Source: Streptomyces liliifuscus (GTDB lineage: Bacteria; Actinomycetota; Actinomycetes; Streptomycetales; Streptomycetaceae). From it: 64,000 nt of DNA. The DNA lies in assembly GCF_016598615.1 (NCBI RefSeq), contig NZ_CP066832.1, forward strand, positions 1-64,000, in the 5' to 3' direction. Numbering within the stretch: the stretch's first letter is position 1; every line of letters begins with the position of its first letter. A program made the translations under genes and the position numbers. The notes below the pieces were generated by a model, which was given only the letters and a program-made list of their open reading frames with translations, ran no database searches and was not told where the DNA came from. This document shows positions 7,976 to 16,827 of this stretch, piece by piece.

Positions 7976-8656
7976 CTACCAGCGCAGGGTCGGCCGGGGG
8001 CGGGGGACGAGTTCGGCCTGCTCGGCGACGGCGACGAGGCGGTCGGCGGTCTCTTGGCCGACCGCCTCGACGAGGCAGTCGAGGTTCGAGGCGATCAGGA
8101 GCCAGGAGCGCCGCGGCAGCAGGCTCAGGCGGGCGACGGCATCCGCGAGTGCTCCCGCCTCCAGGGCCATCATGGTCTGGACTTCGGCGGGGTCCGGCTT
8201 CAGCGGCACGGTGGCCTCGCGCACCAGGTCGACGGAGAGGGTCAGATCGTCGATGACCGTGACGGCGGTGGTGTTCTCGATCATGCTGGGCTCGTAGTTG
8301 CGCCCGAGATCGTGGGCCTGGTGGACGGTGATGTGCTCTTCGCGGTAGCCGGCGGAGAGTAGCTGGCGCAGCCCGGCGTAGGCGGCGTGGGACTTGCCGG
8401 ACCAGTGCGGTCCCAGGAGGAGCAGGCGGGCGGTGTCGCCGGCCAGGATGGTGGAGCACCACTGGGCGATGGCGGGGTGGTCGGTCTCGGCATCGCTGAA
8501 GAGCGGGGGTACGACGGGCATCGGGACAGCGTATGTGGCCGCGTAGCTGGCGGTTGTGCTGGGTCTGATGGCGGGCGCTGCTGGCTGTCCGGGGTGTGGA
8601 GCGAGCGTGTTCTGGTGTGGGTGAACTTCGGGCGTTGTCGCCCGCTTCCGTGTCAT
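7976..8656 (-). CDS. AAA ATPase, DnaC/helicase-loader-like
   Basis: A 226-residue protein with a Walker A GPHWSGKS at 82-89 and a Walker B VTVIDD ending at 137. The preceding ~75 residues are a Pro/Ala-rich extension. Size and motif spacing resemble DnaC/IstB-like helicase-loading ATPases. Next to it, divergently, lies an XRE-type protein. Several Streptomyces linear plasmids carry an origin-binding protein next to a helicase or helicase-loader gene, so this pair could be a replication cassette, but that is inference. The ATG at 8656 follows a divergent intergenic region of only ~95 bp. Confidence 0.6.
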   Translation of the reverse strand: MTRKRATTPEVHPHQNTLAPHPGQPAAPAIRPSTTASYAATYAVPMPVVPPLFSDAETDHPAIAQWCSTILAGDTARLLLLGPHWSGKSHAAYAGLRQLLSAGYREEHITVHQAHDLGRNYEPSMIENTTAVTVIDDLTLSVDLVREATVPLKPDPAEVQTMMALEAGALADAVARLSLLPRRSWLLIASNLDCLVEAVGQETADRLVAVAEQAELVPRPRPTLRW

Positions 8657-8751
8657 GGCCGGGATGATGTGGCGCGTGCGGGGCCGCGGCGGCCGCGGGA
8701 GTGAGGTCAGGGTGAGCAGGTGGGGTAAGCAGCAGGACCGGCTGGTGGTTC

Positions 8752-10050
8752 GTGCTGTCGGGCGTGCTGAGCGGCGCGGCGCCGGAGCCGGCCCGCCGTG
8801 TCATCGCCTCCCGGGCACTGCTAGCCGTCGAGGAGTTGGTGTTCCCGCTGCACGAGGAACTGGTGCTGGCGGAAAACACGGACGATGCGGCTCGGGAGGC
8901 TACCGACGAGCAGTGGGCGGACGACGCTGCGGTGCGCCGTTGGCTGACCGAGACGCTCGCCGAGCACGCCTTTTCCTACAACGAGCTCCATGAGGTGTGG
9001 GAAGACGATCCGGATCACGTCGAGCCCCAGGGGGAGCACCCGGTGTGGGCGCTGCTGGGGCTGTCTCCCTTCGCGCGGCGCCTGCGGCTGCTGCAGGAGG
9101 CGGCCGCGAAGACCGCGGTCGGCCTGGGAGGCGACGTCGGCGTCGGCGCGCACCAGATCGGGCACTGGGCGGCGGGCCGCTCCCGGCCCGGGGACCATGA
9201 GCGGGAGGCGCTGGCTCGGGCGCTGGGTGTTCATCCGGCGTGGCTGCACGCGGCGCGCGACGAGCAGCCCGATGTGGAGCTGTACCGGTTCGCGTCCTGC
9301 CCGTGCGAGAAGCCGACCGCTATGGCGCGCCTCGGGCTGGGCTGGGAGGAGCCGGACTGGTACGACAGCCCCGCCGAGCAGGCTGCCGCCGTGCACTGGT
9401 GCGGCTGCGGGCAGTCGTGGGTGAAGGACGTGGCCGGGTGGCTGCTGCCGCTTCCGCCAGGGGAGGAGCCGACCCCGTCCTACGGGGACCGGGTCGACCT
9501 CGGCCATCCCCTCAGCCGCAGCCCCTCTGTGACACTCGACGAGCCGTGGCCGCGGGCACTGTGGCAGCCTCCGGCCGGCAGGAAGAGCCGCGCCCGCACC
9601 GCCTACCGGGTCCCCGAACTGCTCACCCTGGAGCCGCAGGCCCTGCCCGTACGGTCGGCGGTCGCGCGCATCGTCGTGCCAGAGCCGGTGTGGGGTGCCG
9701 GTTCGGCGGAGCGGCTTGCCGCGAACGCGTCGTGGTGCCGCACGTGCCGGGCCCTGGCCGACTCGCCTACGGGGCCAGCCGGCGGGCCCTGGGTGCTGCT
9801 GCACCGCAGCGAGCCGGAACGCGAGCTGAGCACCTGGACCTACCCCACCGAGAAAGACGCTCTGCACCACGGCGCCCATCTGGCCATGACCTACCTCCAG
9901 TTGGACGACGGTCCCCTCGACCACGTGGCACTGGACCTGTTCACCGGCCAGGCGCACGCCCAGGTCATCGACCGTTTCCTCGAACTACACCCGGAGACGA
10001 CCCAGTTCGAGGTCGCCGAGCTCGTCCCGATGCGCGCCGACGAGTTCTAA
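8752..10050 (+). CDS. XRE-type HTH protein with cysteine pairs
   Basis: A 432-residue protein. Residues about 107-168 form an XRE/Cro-type helix-turn-helix (RRLRLLQEAAAK, then GAHQIGHWAAGRSRP, then ALARALGVHPAWL). It is preceded by an acidic 100-residue domain. Downstream are CPC, WCGCGQSW and WCRTCRAL clusters that could bind zinc. The GTG at 8752 is the only good start inside the open frame, but its ribosome site is weak. It is divergent from the AAA ATPase gene, which fits either regulator-target or origin-binding roles. I do not recognise a named family beyond XRE. Confidence 0.65.
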   Translation: MLSGVLSGAAPEPARRVIASRALLAVEELVFPLHEELVLAENTDDAAREATDEQWADDAAVRRWLTETLAEHAFSYNELHEVWEDDPDHVEPQGEHPVWALLGLSPFARRLRLLQEAAAKTAVGLGGDVGVGAHQIGHWAAGRSRPGDHEREALARALGVHPAWLHAARDEQPDVELYRFASCPCEKPTAMARLGLGWEEPDWYDSPAEQAAAVHWCGCGQSWVKDVAGWLLPLPPGEEPTPSYGDRVDLGHPLSRSPSVTLDEPWPRALWQPPAGRKSRARTAYRVPELLTLEPQALPVRSAVARIVVPEPVWGAGSAERLAANASWCRTCRALADSPTGPAGGPWVLLHRSEPERELSTWTYPTEKDALHHGAHLAMTYLQLDDGPLDHVALDLFTGQAHAQVIDRFLELHPETTQFEVAELVPMRADEF

Positions 10051-10080
10051 GCGCCGACGTGCTCGCGCCGGGTCGGGTGG

Positions 10081-10881
10081 TCAGGCGTCAGCCGTCGTCA
10101 GCCAGGCGATCCACGCGCCGTCCTGTGCCCGGCCCAGGTGAAGGTCCGGCGTGTGATCGGCCATGCGGGCGCAGATCCGGCCGTAGGCGCCGTGGCGGGC
10201 GGGGCACAGTCGGACCAGTTCCTCGGGGGTGAGCGCCGCGAGGTCATCGGGGAGGTTCTGGCCGGCCGCGGTCGCGCGTGCCTGGGCGCCTCGGCGACGC
10301 TCGACGGCGTCCCGGCGCGCGGCGAGCAGGCGCAACCAGCGCAGGTCGCTGTCGTCCTTGTCGCCAGCGGGGGTGTAGAGACACTGGCGCGCACCGTGCT
10401 CGTCGAGCTCGTCGACGACGGTCATGCCGATCGCCTCCAGCATGCGGCACGAGGCGCTGTTGGCCTTCTGCGTAACCGCGACCAGCGGGCCACCGCCGGG
10501 GACGGCGTCCGTCCACCAGCTAACGGCCGCCGCGACGGCCTCCCTCCCCAGCCCTTCGCCCCAGGCGGCGGGGAGCAGTTGATAGGAGAGTTCGGCGCGT
10601 CCCTCGCACCTGTGGTCGACGGCGATGGTCACCAGGCCGATCGGCCGCTGGTCGGCGACGCGGACGACGGTGAAGGCGCCGGCCGTCGTCGGGTAGGCGG
10701 CCTGCCGGGCGGCGACGCGATCCTCCGTGACAGGGCCACCGAGGTGTGCGCGGACGCGGTCGTCGGTCAGCAGCTCGTGTACGAGGAGGCCGTCTTCGGT
10801 GGTGACCGGTCGTAGGAGGAGCCGGTCGGTGCGCAGTTCGGAGGGCCAGATGCGGTCCAGGGCGGTGGCGACGGAGTCCAT
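10081..10881 (-). CDS. GNAT family N-acetyltransferase
   Basis: A 266-residue protein. Residues about 15-165 match the RimJ/RimL-like GNAT fold: LRTDRLLLRPVTTED at the start, a GLVTIAVDH strand, WGEGLGREAVAAAV for the acetyl-CoA loop (Q/RxxGxG/A variant) and KANSASCRMLEAIGM near the end of the domain. The last 100 residues are an extra basic helical domain not found in simple GNATs. ATG 10881 is chosen with AAGG nine bases upstream. The substrate (protein amino group or small molecule) cannot be told. It faces the XRE-type gene tail to tail and follows the small gene starting at 11362. Confidence 0.75.
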   Translation of the reverse strand: MDSVATALDRIWPSELRTDRLLLRPVTTEDGLLVHELLTDDRVRAHLGGPVTEDRVAARQAAYPTTAGAFTVVRVADQRPIGLVTIAVDHRCEGRAELSYQLLPAAWGEGLGREAVAAAVSWWTDAVPGGGPLVAVTQKANSASCRMLEAIGMTVVDELDEHGARQCLYTPAGDKDDSDLRWLRLLAARRDAVERRRGAQARATAAGQNLPDDLAALTPEELVRLCPARHGAYGRICARMADHTPDLHLGRAQDGAWIAWLTTADA

Positions 10882-10939
10882 GGAGGTCAACCTTGTCAGC
10901 AGGGGGCTCCGCGTGGGTCGGCTCCAGGCTCAAACCGGG

Positions 10940-11362
10940 TCAGGCCGCTGGACGGACGTCGTCCTGCTCAAGGAGCGTGCCCTCCGGGACGGCGCCCTTC
11001 GCGTGCTTGAGGGCCTGGCGGGTGACGACCATGTCCGCGCCTTTGATGCCTTCCTGCTTGCAGCGCTCCCACCACGTGTGGCACTGCACCCGTGCCGTGG
11101 CAGCGCGCAGCTGCTCCATGAGCCGGTCGAACTCGGCGGCCTCGTCGGGTGTCCAGCCGGGCGATGCGGGTCGGCCGCCCCGTTCCCTCCCCCGCTCCGG
11201 CTCGTCAGGCCAGCCGGGGTGAGGCTCACGGGACCAGGGGAGCATCGCCTGGTGGGCGCGAAGGGCGGCGTACAGATCCGCCACCTGGCGCTGGGCTGCG
11301 ACCAGGTCGGCAGGGAAGTCTTGCGGGTCGAACGGGTCCGGTTCTGGGGCGGGGGTGCTCAT
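10940..11362 (-). CDS. Hypothetical protein
   Basis: A 140-residue protein starting MSTPAPEPDPFD at ATG 11362. A Pro/Asp-rich start is followed by two helical segments and a WWERC motif near residue 100. It lies 58 bp before the GNAT gene on the same strand and is probably co-transcribed with it. No family recognised. Confidence 0.6.
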   Translation of the reverse strand: MSTPAPEPDPFDPQDFPADLVAAQRQVADLYAALRAHQAMLPWSREPHPGWPDEPERGRERGGRPASPGWTPDEAAEFDRLMEQLRAATARVQCHTWWERCKQEGIKGADMVVTRQALKHAKGAVPEGTLLEQDDVRPAA

Positions 11363-11513
11363 GCTTCGGAGCTTAGTTCGACCGACTGACAAACCTGCGC
11401 CAGCGTCGTGGCGTGAACGAGTATCGACCGGCCGGAGCGAGGTGGAGGGCGTGTCCTGCGCCGACCAACTTGCCCATGCGGAACGTCGATTGCCGGGGCC
11501 GTAGAGTCGCGGG

Positions 11514-13016
11514 GTGGAATCCTGTCCCGCTCACTACTCCTTTGTCTCACGGTGCTTCGACTGCTGTCAGCGGGCACTGAGCGCGTGCCCCGGAGATGTC
11601 GAAGACCTCACCCGGCGCCAGCCGGACGCCTTCGCTGAGTTCGCCCGGGAGCACCGAGCGTGGGTTGAGAGCCTTCTGCTCGGCGAGTGCTCTCATCGGC
11701 CGCTGATCGAGTGGTCCTACCCTGGTGGGCCGCCGCCTGTGGTGCGCTGGGCCGTCTGTGCAACACCCGCGGTCGCCGACGTGCTGCCGGTTCCCTGCGC
11801 GGTCGCCGTCGGGCTCGCCCGGGCGCATCAGCAGCGTGAGGGTCCTCGCAACCGGCATGAGATGTGGACCTCCCGGCTTCTGGACCGTCTCGATTCCCAC
11901 GTTGACCAGCGGCTGGCGCAGCTGTGGCGTGACCTGGCGCTCCTGGCCGGGGAGCGTGACCCGGTCGCGGCATCTGGACTGCGTCGCATGCTGGAGAAGC
12001 AGGCGCGGCCGGTGTTGTGGGCGCGATCGCTGGAGTGGCTGCTGCTCCTGGGGCGGCATCTGGAGGACCTGGACGTGGCACTCACCGTTCCACTCGCCGA
12101 CAAGCACCGGATAGTCCGGCAGGCGGTCAACCGCAGCAGCCGCAGCACGATCCTTCCCGTACAGCTGCGCGCCGCCGGGCTACTGGCCGCCCTTGAGGGC
12201 ACAAGGCCGTTCGAAGAGCGGCTGCTGGACGTCCTTTCCGCATCGGTCGACGCCCACCGTGACCAGTTCCCGCGCCCTTTGGCGGCACCAGCATCCACCT
12301 GGCTTGCCGACCACGATCTGGAAGGCCTCGTGCGGGGTGCCACCCGTCGTGCCGCAGCGGAATTCGCAAGCACCATGCACGACCTCGGGGCCGCAGAGGA
12401 AGAACAAGAGACCGCGACGCTGCTGGCCGGTCTCGCCGGCGAGTTCACCGCCCTGCCCGCCCACACCCGGGTAGCCGGCGTGGCCGGCCCGCACCTGCGG
12501 GTCGGCCACCGCACCGTGACCAAGAAGGAGGAACGGGCCAACGGAGCCGACATCGGCGTCGTCGTCGACGTACGCGTTCCCGGCCGTCTCCAACTGCGTA
12601 CGGGAGACCTCATCCAGGTCAAGAAGTCCGCCGCGCTGGCGCCTGGACGCGCCGGACGCGAGGACAGCTGGACCGTCAAGCGCCGCCAACTGCACGACCT
12701 GCTGGAACACAGCGCGAGCTCCGTGTACTGGCTGATCTGCGGTACCGGTGACGTTCTGGTGGTCCCGGCCAAGTTCCTCGCCGCCGTCGAGGGCGCCACC
12801 GCCCGCCCCTCCTCCCAGCAATTCACCGTCGGCTACACAGCCGTCCGGCACACCGCGGTGGCGATTGAGCAGTACCTGACCGACCTGCTCGTGGGCCTGT
12901 GGCTCGGCAGCAGCAGCGAGCGCACCCTCAAGGCGGCACAAGGCACTGGCCGCACAACCCGGCCCCGGTTCGCCCTCACCATTGACGTCGTTCTCGAGCA
13001 GCACATGGAGGGCTGA
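11514..13016 (+). CDS. Large protein with possible PD-(D/E)XK nuclease motif
   Basis: A 500-residue protein from GTG 11514. The N-terminus has Cys residues (CFDCCQRALSAC) that may bind metal, and residues 60-320 are helical. Around residues 344-370, a GADIGVVVDV strand followed by a turn and LIQVKK gives an Asp...Gln-x-Lys arrangement typical of PD-(D/E)XK restriction-like nucleases, and the next helices fit that fold. If real, this is a nuclease effector. The adjacent downstream gene (74 bp away, same strand) encodes a Schlafen/AlbA_2 protein, so the two may be a defence pair. The fold assignment is by eye and needs structure prediction. Confidence 0.55.
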   Translation: MESCPAHYSFVSRCFDCCQRALSACPGDVEDLTRRQPDAFAEFAREHRAWVESLLLGECSHRPLIEWSYPGGPPPVVRWAVCATPAVADVLPVPCAVAVGLARAHQQREGPRNRHEMWTSRLLDRLDSHVDQRLAQLWRDLALLAGERDPVAASGLRRMLEKQARPVLWARSLEWLLLLGRHLEDLDVALTVPLADKHRIVRQAVNRSSRSTILPVQLRAAGLLAALEGTRPFEERLLDVLSASVDAHRDQFPRPLAAPASTWLADHDLEGLVRGATRRAAAEFASTMHDLGAAEEEQETATLLAGLAGEFTALPAHTRVAGVAGPHLRVGHRTVTKKEERANGADIGVVVDVRVPGRLQLRTGDLIQVKKSAALAPGRAGREDSWTVKRRQLHDLLEHSASSVYWLICGTGDVLVVPAKFLAAVEGATARPSSQQFTVGYTAVRHTAVAIEQYLTDLLVGLWLGSSSERTLKAAQGTGRTTRPRFALTIDVVLEQHMEG

Positions 13017-13089
13017 GCGGCGGCCCTCATCGCGTGCTCCGGCGGCGCCGGTGACGTTGTGGAACATTGCGTAGGCAGCCGAAACTCCG

Positions 13090-14919
13090 GTGGATACTGC
13101 CGGGGTGGTGAAGGATCTGAAGAGCGCGCTGGCCGCGCTGAACGCCCATGAGCCGGTCTCCTTGCTTGGACTGCGCGAGACGCAGTGGATCGACGCGAAG
13201 GGGCGCCCGTACCAGCTGGCTGACCCCAAGGCGGTCGAGGAACTCGCCAAGGATGTAGCCGGGTTCGCCAACGGGGGCGGCGGGGTCATCGTCATCGGCA
13301 TAGCCACCCGCCTGGAGCATGACGAAGAGGTCCTGGACCACATCGTCGGTGTCGACCCGGCGACGGTGAACATGGACCAGATCCGCAAGCTGATCCGTCA
13401 ATGGATTACTCCGGCACCTCGGGGCGTGCGCGTCGGATGGTCCGGCGCGAACGGCGAGCGGGTGGCGTTCATCGACGTTCCCGCGCAGGCTGGCGACACG
13501 CTCTTCGTCGTGCCGGCACCGGTGGGCAAGCCTGGTTCTCCGCGCACGGACACCGTCGCCGTGCCGAGGCGGGACGGCGACAGCACGCACTGGCTGCCGC
13601 GGACCGAGATCCAGCAGCTGCTCTCCGCCGGTGTCCGAGCCTCCGGCTTGACCACCGCCCAGGCCCTCACCGACCTCGTACGGCAGGCCACGTCGAAAGC
13701 CGGGCCGGACAGCGGGCTGCGGGTCGGGCAGGGCGTGCCTGAGCGCGAGCGGGAGATGCGTGCGGCCTACGAGCAGCTGGCCGACGCAGGGCTGGGCCAG
13801 CCGGCCGGAGAGGCGTGGGCGCAGGGCTCAGCTGCTCTGCAGGATCTGCACCACGAACAGGACGGCGTGCCGGGCTGGGTGCTGTGTCTGGTGGCCGGGC
13901 GCCCTCCGGCGGCCGTCGCCGCGCCCGTCTGGCAGGCGATCGTCGAAGCCGGTCGGCATGCACCGGGCCAGGACCCGCTCGCGGCCATCGGTTTGCCCTG
14001 TCCGCCGAAGGACACGGACACGGCGTGGGTGATCTCGGCCGACGCCCGAAGTGTGGACCTTGACGGCGGATCGTGGGGCGCGGGCCGCCTGACACGTTCG
14101 GAGCGCGGCGTGTGGCGGTGGCAGCCGCTCCCCCGCTTCAGCCTCAACCAGGGCCGGTCGGCCGAGATCGGGACCTCCGGCCAGACACCGGCGCTGCGCC
14201 TGCGCGCCCTGGTGAACCTGCCCTGGGCCGACGCGGGCCCGCTGGAGGTCAGCAAACCCCGACGTACGCTGCTCGAACAGCAGCTTCCGCACAGCGCGGT
14301 GGCCGGCGCGCTGACGATGCTGTCCCGGCGCCGGGGCGCGGATCTGCCCGCCGCTCGCTGGGAGCGGGGGCCCTTTGGCAACTCGGCCCGTTCCGTCGGC
14401 TACGTGTGCACGATCGCCGGGCCGGACGGCGGTCCGGCCGTGAAGGCCTCCGTCATGCTCGCCCTGCCCACCACGATGAAGTCCACCGTGGTCGCCTGCG
14501 CGGACGTCCTGATCGAGAACCCGGAGGCGTGGGCCGCGGTCCTCGGTGCCGGCGGGGACACGCAGCTGGGACTCGACGAGGTCCAGGCCGTGCTGCTCGC
14601 CGCGTGGGAGACGGCCGCGGAGGTGCTGCCCGATGTCATCGGCGACCCTGCCGGGTTGTCGTGGGCCGCCCCGCCCACCACCGAACTGCGGATGACGTGC
14701 GAACAGCCTGCCGACAACGGCGTCCTGCCGGATCTGGACACGCGCGTCGACCTGACGTCGCTCGGCTCCAACGACGGCGGCCCCAGGTCGCGGATGGCCG
14801 TCACGATCACCGCGGCGCCGGCCATGGTCCGCGCAGAGCGCCAGCGCCTGCTGCGGGAGGCGCTGGCGTACATGGTCGGCCAGTTCGGGTACGTCGACGC
14901 GGAGATGGACCTGCTGTAG
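13090..14919 (+). CDS. Schlafen/AlbA_2-domain protein
   Basis: A 609-residue protein. Residues about 25-110 resemble the AlbA_2 (Schlafen N-terminal) domain: an ETQWIDAKG strand, AVEELAKDVAGFANG, then GGGVIVIGIATR. AlbA_2 domains bind nucleic acid or nucleotides and are frequent in phage-defence and regulatory proteins. The long remainder has mixed alpha/beta character without a helicase or protease motif that I can see. GTG 13090 is used as start; GTG 13105 is an alternative, and neither has a strong ribosome site. It sits directly downstream of the possible nuclease gene and is likely co-transcribed with it. Confidence 0.65.
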   Translation: MDTAGVVKDLKSALAALNAHEPVSLLGLRETQWIDAKGRPYQLADPKAVEELAKDVAGFANGGGGVIVIGIATRLEHDEEVLDHIVGVDPATVNMDQIRKLIRQWITPAPRGVRVGWSGANGERVAFIDVPAQAGDTLFVVPAPVGKPGSPRTDTVAVPRRDGDSTHWLPRTEIQQLLSAGVRASGLTTAQALTDLVRQATSKAGPDSGLRVGQGVPEREREMRAAYEQLADAGLGQPAGEAWAQGSAALQDLHHEQDGVPGWVLCLVAGRPPAAVAAPVWQAIVEAGRHAPGQDPLAAIGLPCPPKDTDTAWVISADARSVDLDGGSWGAGRLTRSERGVWRWQPLPRFSLNQGRSAEIGTSGQTPALRLRALVNLPWADAGPLEVSKPRRTLLEQQLPHSAVAGALTMLSRRRGADLPAARWERGPFGNSARSVGYVCTIAGPDGGPAVKASVMLALPTTMKSTVVACADVLIENPEAWAAVLGAGGDTQLGLDEVQAVLLAAWETAAEVLPDVIGDPAGLSWAAPPTTELRMTCEQPADNGVLPDLDTRVDLTSLGSNDGGPRSRMAVTITAAPAMVRAERQRLLREALAYMVGQFGYVDAEMDLL

Positions 14920-15013
14920 GACCAGGCCATCTCACGGGTCGGGACCCACCGCTGTCACGGCCCTCTCGCCCGCCGCCGGGGACGCAGACAGGACCTCGAC
15001 GGTGGCCGGAGGG

Positions 15014-15427
15014 TTACCCAGTTGCTTCCCAGGCACGTGCTTCATCGGGTCGGGCGAGTCGGTCGTGTTCCGAACGCGCGGTCTCAAGCAGGCGGCGCCA
15101 GGACGTGACCAGGGGGCGCCGTCGCAGGAGAGCCCGCCGTTCACGTTCGGTCATGCCGCCCCAGATTCCGTGCTCGATCCGGTGATCGAGGGCGTAGGCC
15201 AGGCACTCGGTACGCACCGGGCAGCCGGTGCACAGGGCCTTGGCTCTGTTCTGGGCCGCGCCCTCGACGAAAAGCTCGTCCGGATCAGCGGTTCTGCAGA
15301 CCGCTCGCTCACCCCAGGTCTCCTGGTCTTCCCCGTCCACCCCGATGCCGCCCTCTCCCAGGTCCGGCCCGCCGCACTCCCCTGGGCAGGCGCAGTCCGA
15401 GAACGGTACGGCAAACGCCCGCGGCAT
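15014..15427 (-). CDS. WhiB-family iron-sulfur transcription factor
   Basis: A 137-residue WhiB-like protein with the four iron-sulfur cysteines at 44, 66, 69 and 75 (CTGCPVRTEC) and the diagnostic GIWGGMTERERR turn at 87-97, followed by a basic C-terminal DNA-binding tail. WhiB proteins are restricted to actinobacteria and their phages and act with the principal sigma factor. An extra CACPGEC cluster at residues 12-18 lies before the usual domain. Accessory WhiB copies are common on actinobacterial plasmids. Target genes are unknown. Confidence 0.9.
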   Translation of the reverse strand: MPRAFAVPFSDCACPGECGGPDLGEGGIGVDGEDQETWGERAVCRTADPDELFVEGAAQNRAKALCTGCPVRTECLAYALDHRIEHGIWGGMTERERRALLRRRPLVTSWRRLLETARSEHDRLARPDEARAWEATG

Positions 15428-15464
15428 GGGACATCGTCGTATTGGGGCAATCCCTTCGGGTGAA

Positions 15465-15484
15465 GGGGCCTTGACGAAGGCCCC
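15465..15484 (-). terminator. Terminator-like hairpin
   Basis: A perfect 8-bp stem (15465-15472 with 15477-15484, GACG loop) lies 18 bp past the stop of the leftward gene ending at 15503 and before the WhiB gene. It would terminate that gene's transcript. Confidence 0.6.
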
Positions 15485-15502
15485 AACGCCTCGTGACCAG
15501 CC

Positions 15503-16510
15503 TCATCCGGTTCCCGGGCAACCGGGCATGGCGGGCAGCGAGGCCTCGCCCGTCAGGGCACTGGTGCGTCGCCTGATCGCCGCGAACATGTCGGCGCGGT
15601 CCTTCCTGATCGGGTAGTCGATCCGGTCGTAGCGCAGTTGGAGAGCGGCGCTGCGATCCGGAGACTTGAGGAGGACCAGACCGAGGCTGCCCCCGGGCGT
15701 CAGGTCGCGGTGACCGCAGAGTTCCAGCGGCAGACCGTGGTGCGGGTCGGTCAGGGCCTGCACCAGCTCGGCGCGGCGCAAGCCGGTATCGGAGTCGTGC
15801 TCGAGCTGAAGGATCCACCACTCCCCCAGGCGCGCCTCGTGTCCGGTGACGACCTGGGGGACGGCGACGGTGTGGAGGAGTCCGAGGCGGCGGAGGAGTC
15901 CGCTGGGGAGCCAGGCGGCGTCGCGCCAAGTGGACTCGTAAGCGATCGGCTGGCGTTCGGTGTCCCACTGCTTCTCGTAGGGGGTCCAGGCGTCGCCGGC
16001 CAGCCAGCAGGCCTCACCGCCGTTGCGCTGGATCCGCTGCGCGAGTGCCGTCTCGGCCTTCTGGAAGGCGCGGCGCGAGGGGCCGGTGAGCCGGATGCTG
16101 GTCGGCTGCCCGAGACGGCGGAGCTCTATGCCGCGATCGGTGCGTGCGCAGATTCTCACCCCGTTGAGCCCGTAGATCTCGTCTCGCCCGGCGCGCATCG
16201 GCGAGCGGCAGGGCAGCAGTCCGCTCAGCAGGCTGTCGAGGCTCGAGTTGCTCTCCAGGTGGAGCCGGATGCCGCGCGAGGTGGGCTGTACGTACCGGAT
16301 GCCGAAGGGGTACTCGAAGAAGTGCCGCTGTGTGTTGAGGATCCAGTAGAACACCTCCGATTCCAGCAGGAGTTGTTCGTGCTGGGCCGGTGCCGGGATG
16401 AGTGGAGCGTCGGGCTCCAAGGCAGCGACGGCCTCACATGCGGCCTGGTAGGGGGCGCCGGTGTAGAGGGCGTAGGTCCGGGCGCGGCTGCTGATCTGGT
16501 TCGCCGGCAT
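15503..16510 (-). CDS. Hypothetical protein
   Basis: A 335-residue protein. ATG 16510 (MPANQISSR) has AAAGG ten bases upstream; the frame is open further back but there reads as Pro/Arg/His-rich shadow. It is soluble and mixed alpha/beta, with repeated aromatic-hydrophobic strands (EVFYWILNTQRHFFEYPFGI near residue 55) and no recognised catalytic motif. The gene lies between the regulator operon and WhiB, separated from WhiB by a terminator hairpin. Family unknown. Confidence 0.65.
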   Translation of the reverse strand: MPANQISSRARTYALYTGAPYQAACEAVAALEPDAPLIPAPAQHEQLLLESEVFYWILNTQRHFFEYPFGIRYVQPTSRGIRLHLESNSSLDSLLSGLLPCRSPMRAGRDEIYGLNGVRICARTDRGIELRRLGQPTSIRLTGPSRRAFQKAETALAQRIQRNGGEACWLAGDAWTPYEKQWDTERQPIAYESTWRDAAWLPSGLLRRLGLLHTVAVPQVVTGHEARLGEWWILQLEHDSDTGLRRAELVQALTDPHHGLPLELCGHRDLTPGGSLGLVLLKSPDRSAALQLRYDRIDYPIRKDRADMFAAIRRRTSALTGEASLPAMPGCPGTG

Positions 16511-16824
16511 GGCGGGTACCTTTCGCTCCGCTCCGTCGGCCCGCGGAGCGTGAGGAACAGGCACTGGTGTGCGGTGGTGCGGTCGGTGAGACGGCTCTGG
16601 TCGAAGCCGAGCTTCTTCGCCTCCGCCTTGAACCAGTGGGCCGAGGTTCGCGTGAGGAGCAGCAGACCGATGCCGCAAGGCGCCACCGTATCCATCGGGC
16701 TCGGCTCGATGGGCGCGCCACGCCGTTCGTCGGTTCGGGGCGCCGACTACAGCGGGAACGCGACCGGCTGGGGATCGCTCTGTTCGGCGAGTTCTTCTGC
16801 ATCCCCGTGCGTCACGATCGCCAT
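16511..16824 (-). pseudogene. Possible broken small gene
   Basis: An ATG at 16824, three bases after the GntR-gene stop, opens MAIVTHGDAEELAEQSDP, which looks natural, but the frame hits TAG at 16747-16749 after 25 residues. The same frame continues with another natural-looking stretch (HWFKAEAKKLGFDQSRLT, about residues 20-38 after ATG 16695) and then runs without a stop into the next gene's start region in the wrong frame. An in-frame nonsense codon plus loss of the proper end suggests decay of a small ORF downstream of the regulator gene. It could also be two small real peptides. Confidence 0.35.
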
Positions 16825-16827
16825 CGT

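Noticed and set aside
6924..8879. A 651-residue minus-strand frame spanning the HNH and AAA genes
   Set aside because: The HNH and Walker motifs lie in other frames; this frame is Arg/Pro/His-rich shadow.
16225..16695. A 156-residue gene starting MDTVAPCGIG
   Set aside because: Only the first ~60 residues look natural; the rest is Ser/Thr/Pro-rich shadow of the real gene ending at 15503, so it is treated as part of a possible broken gene.
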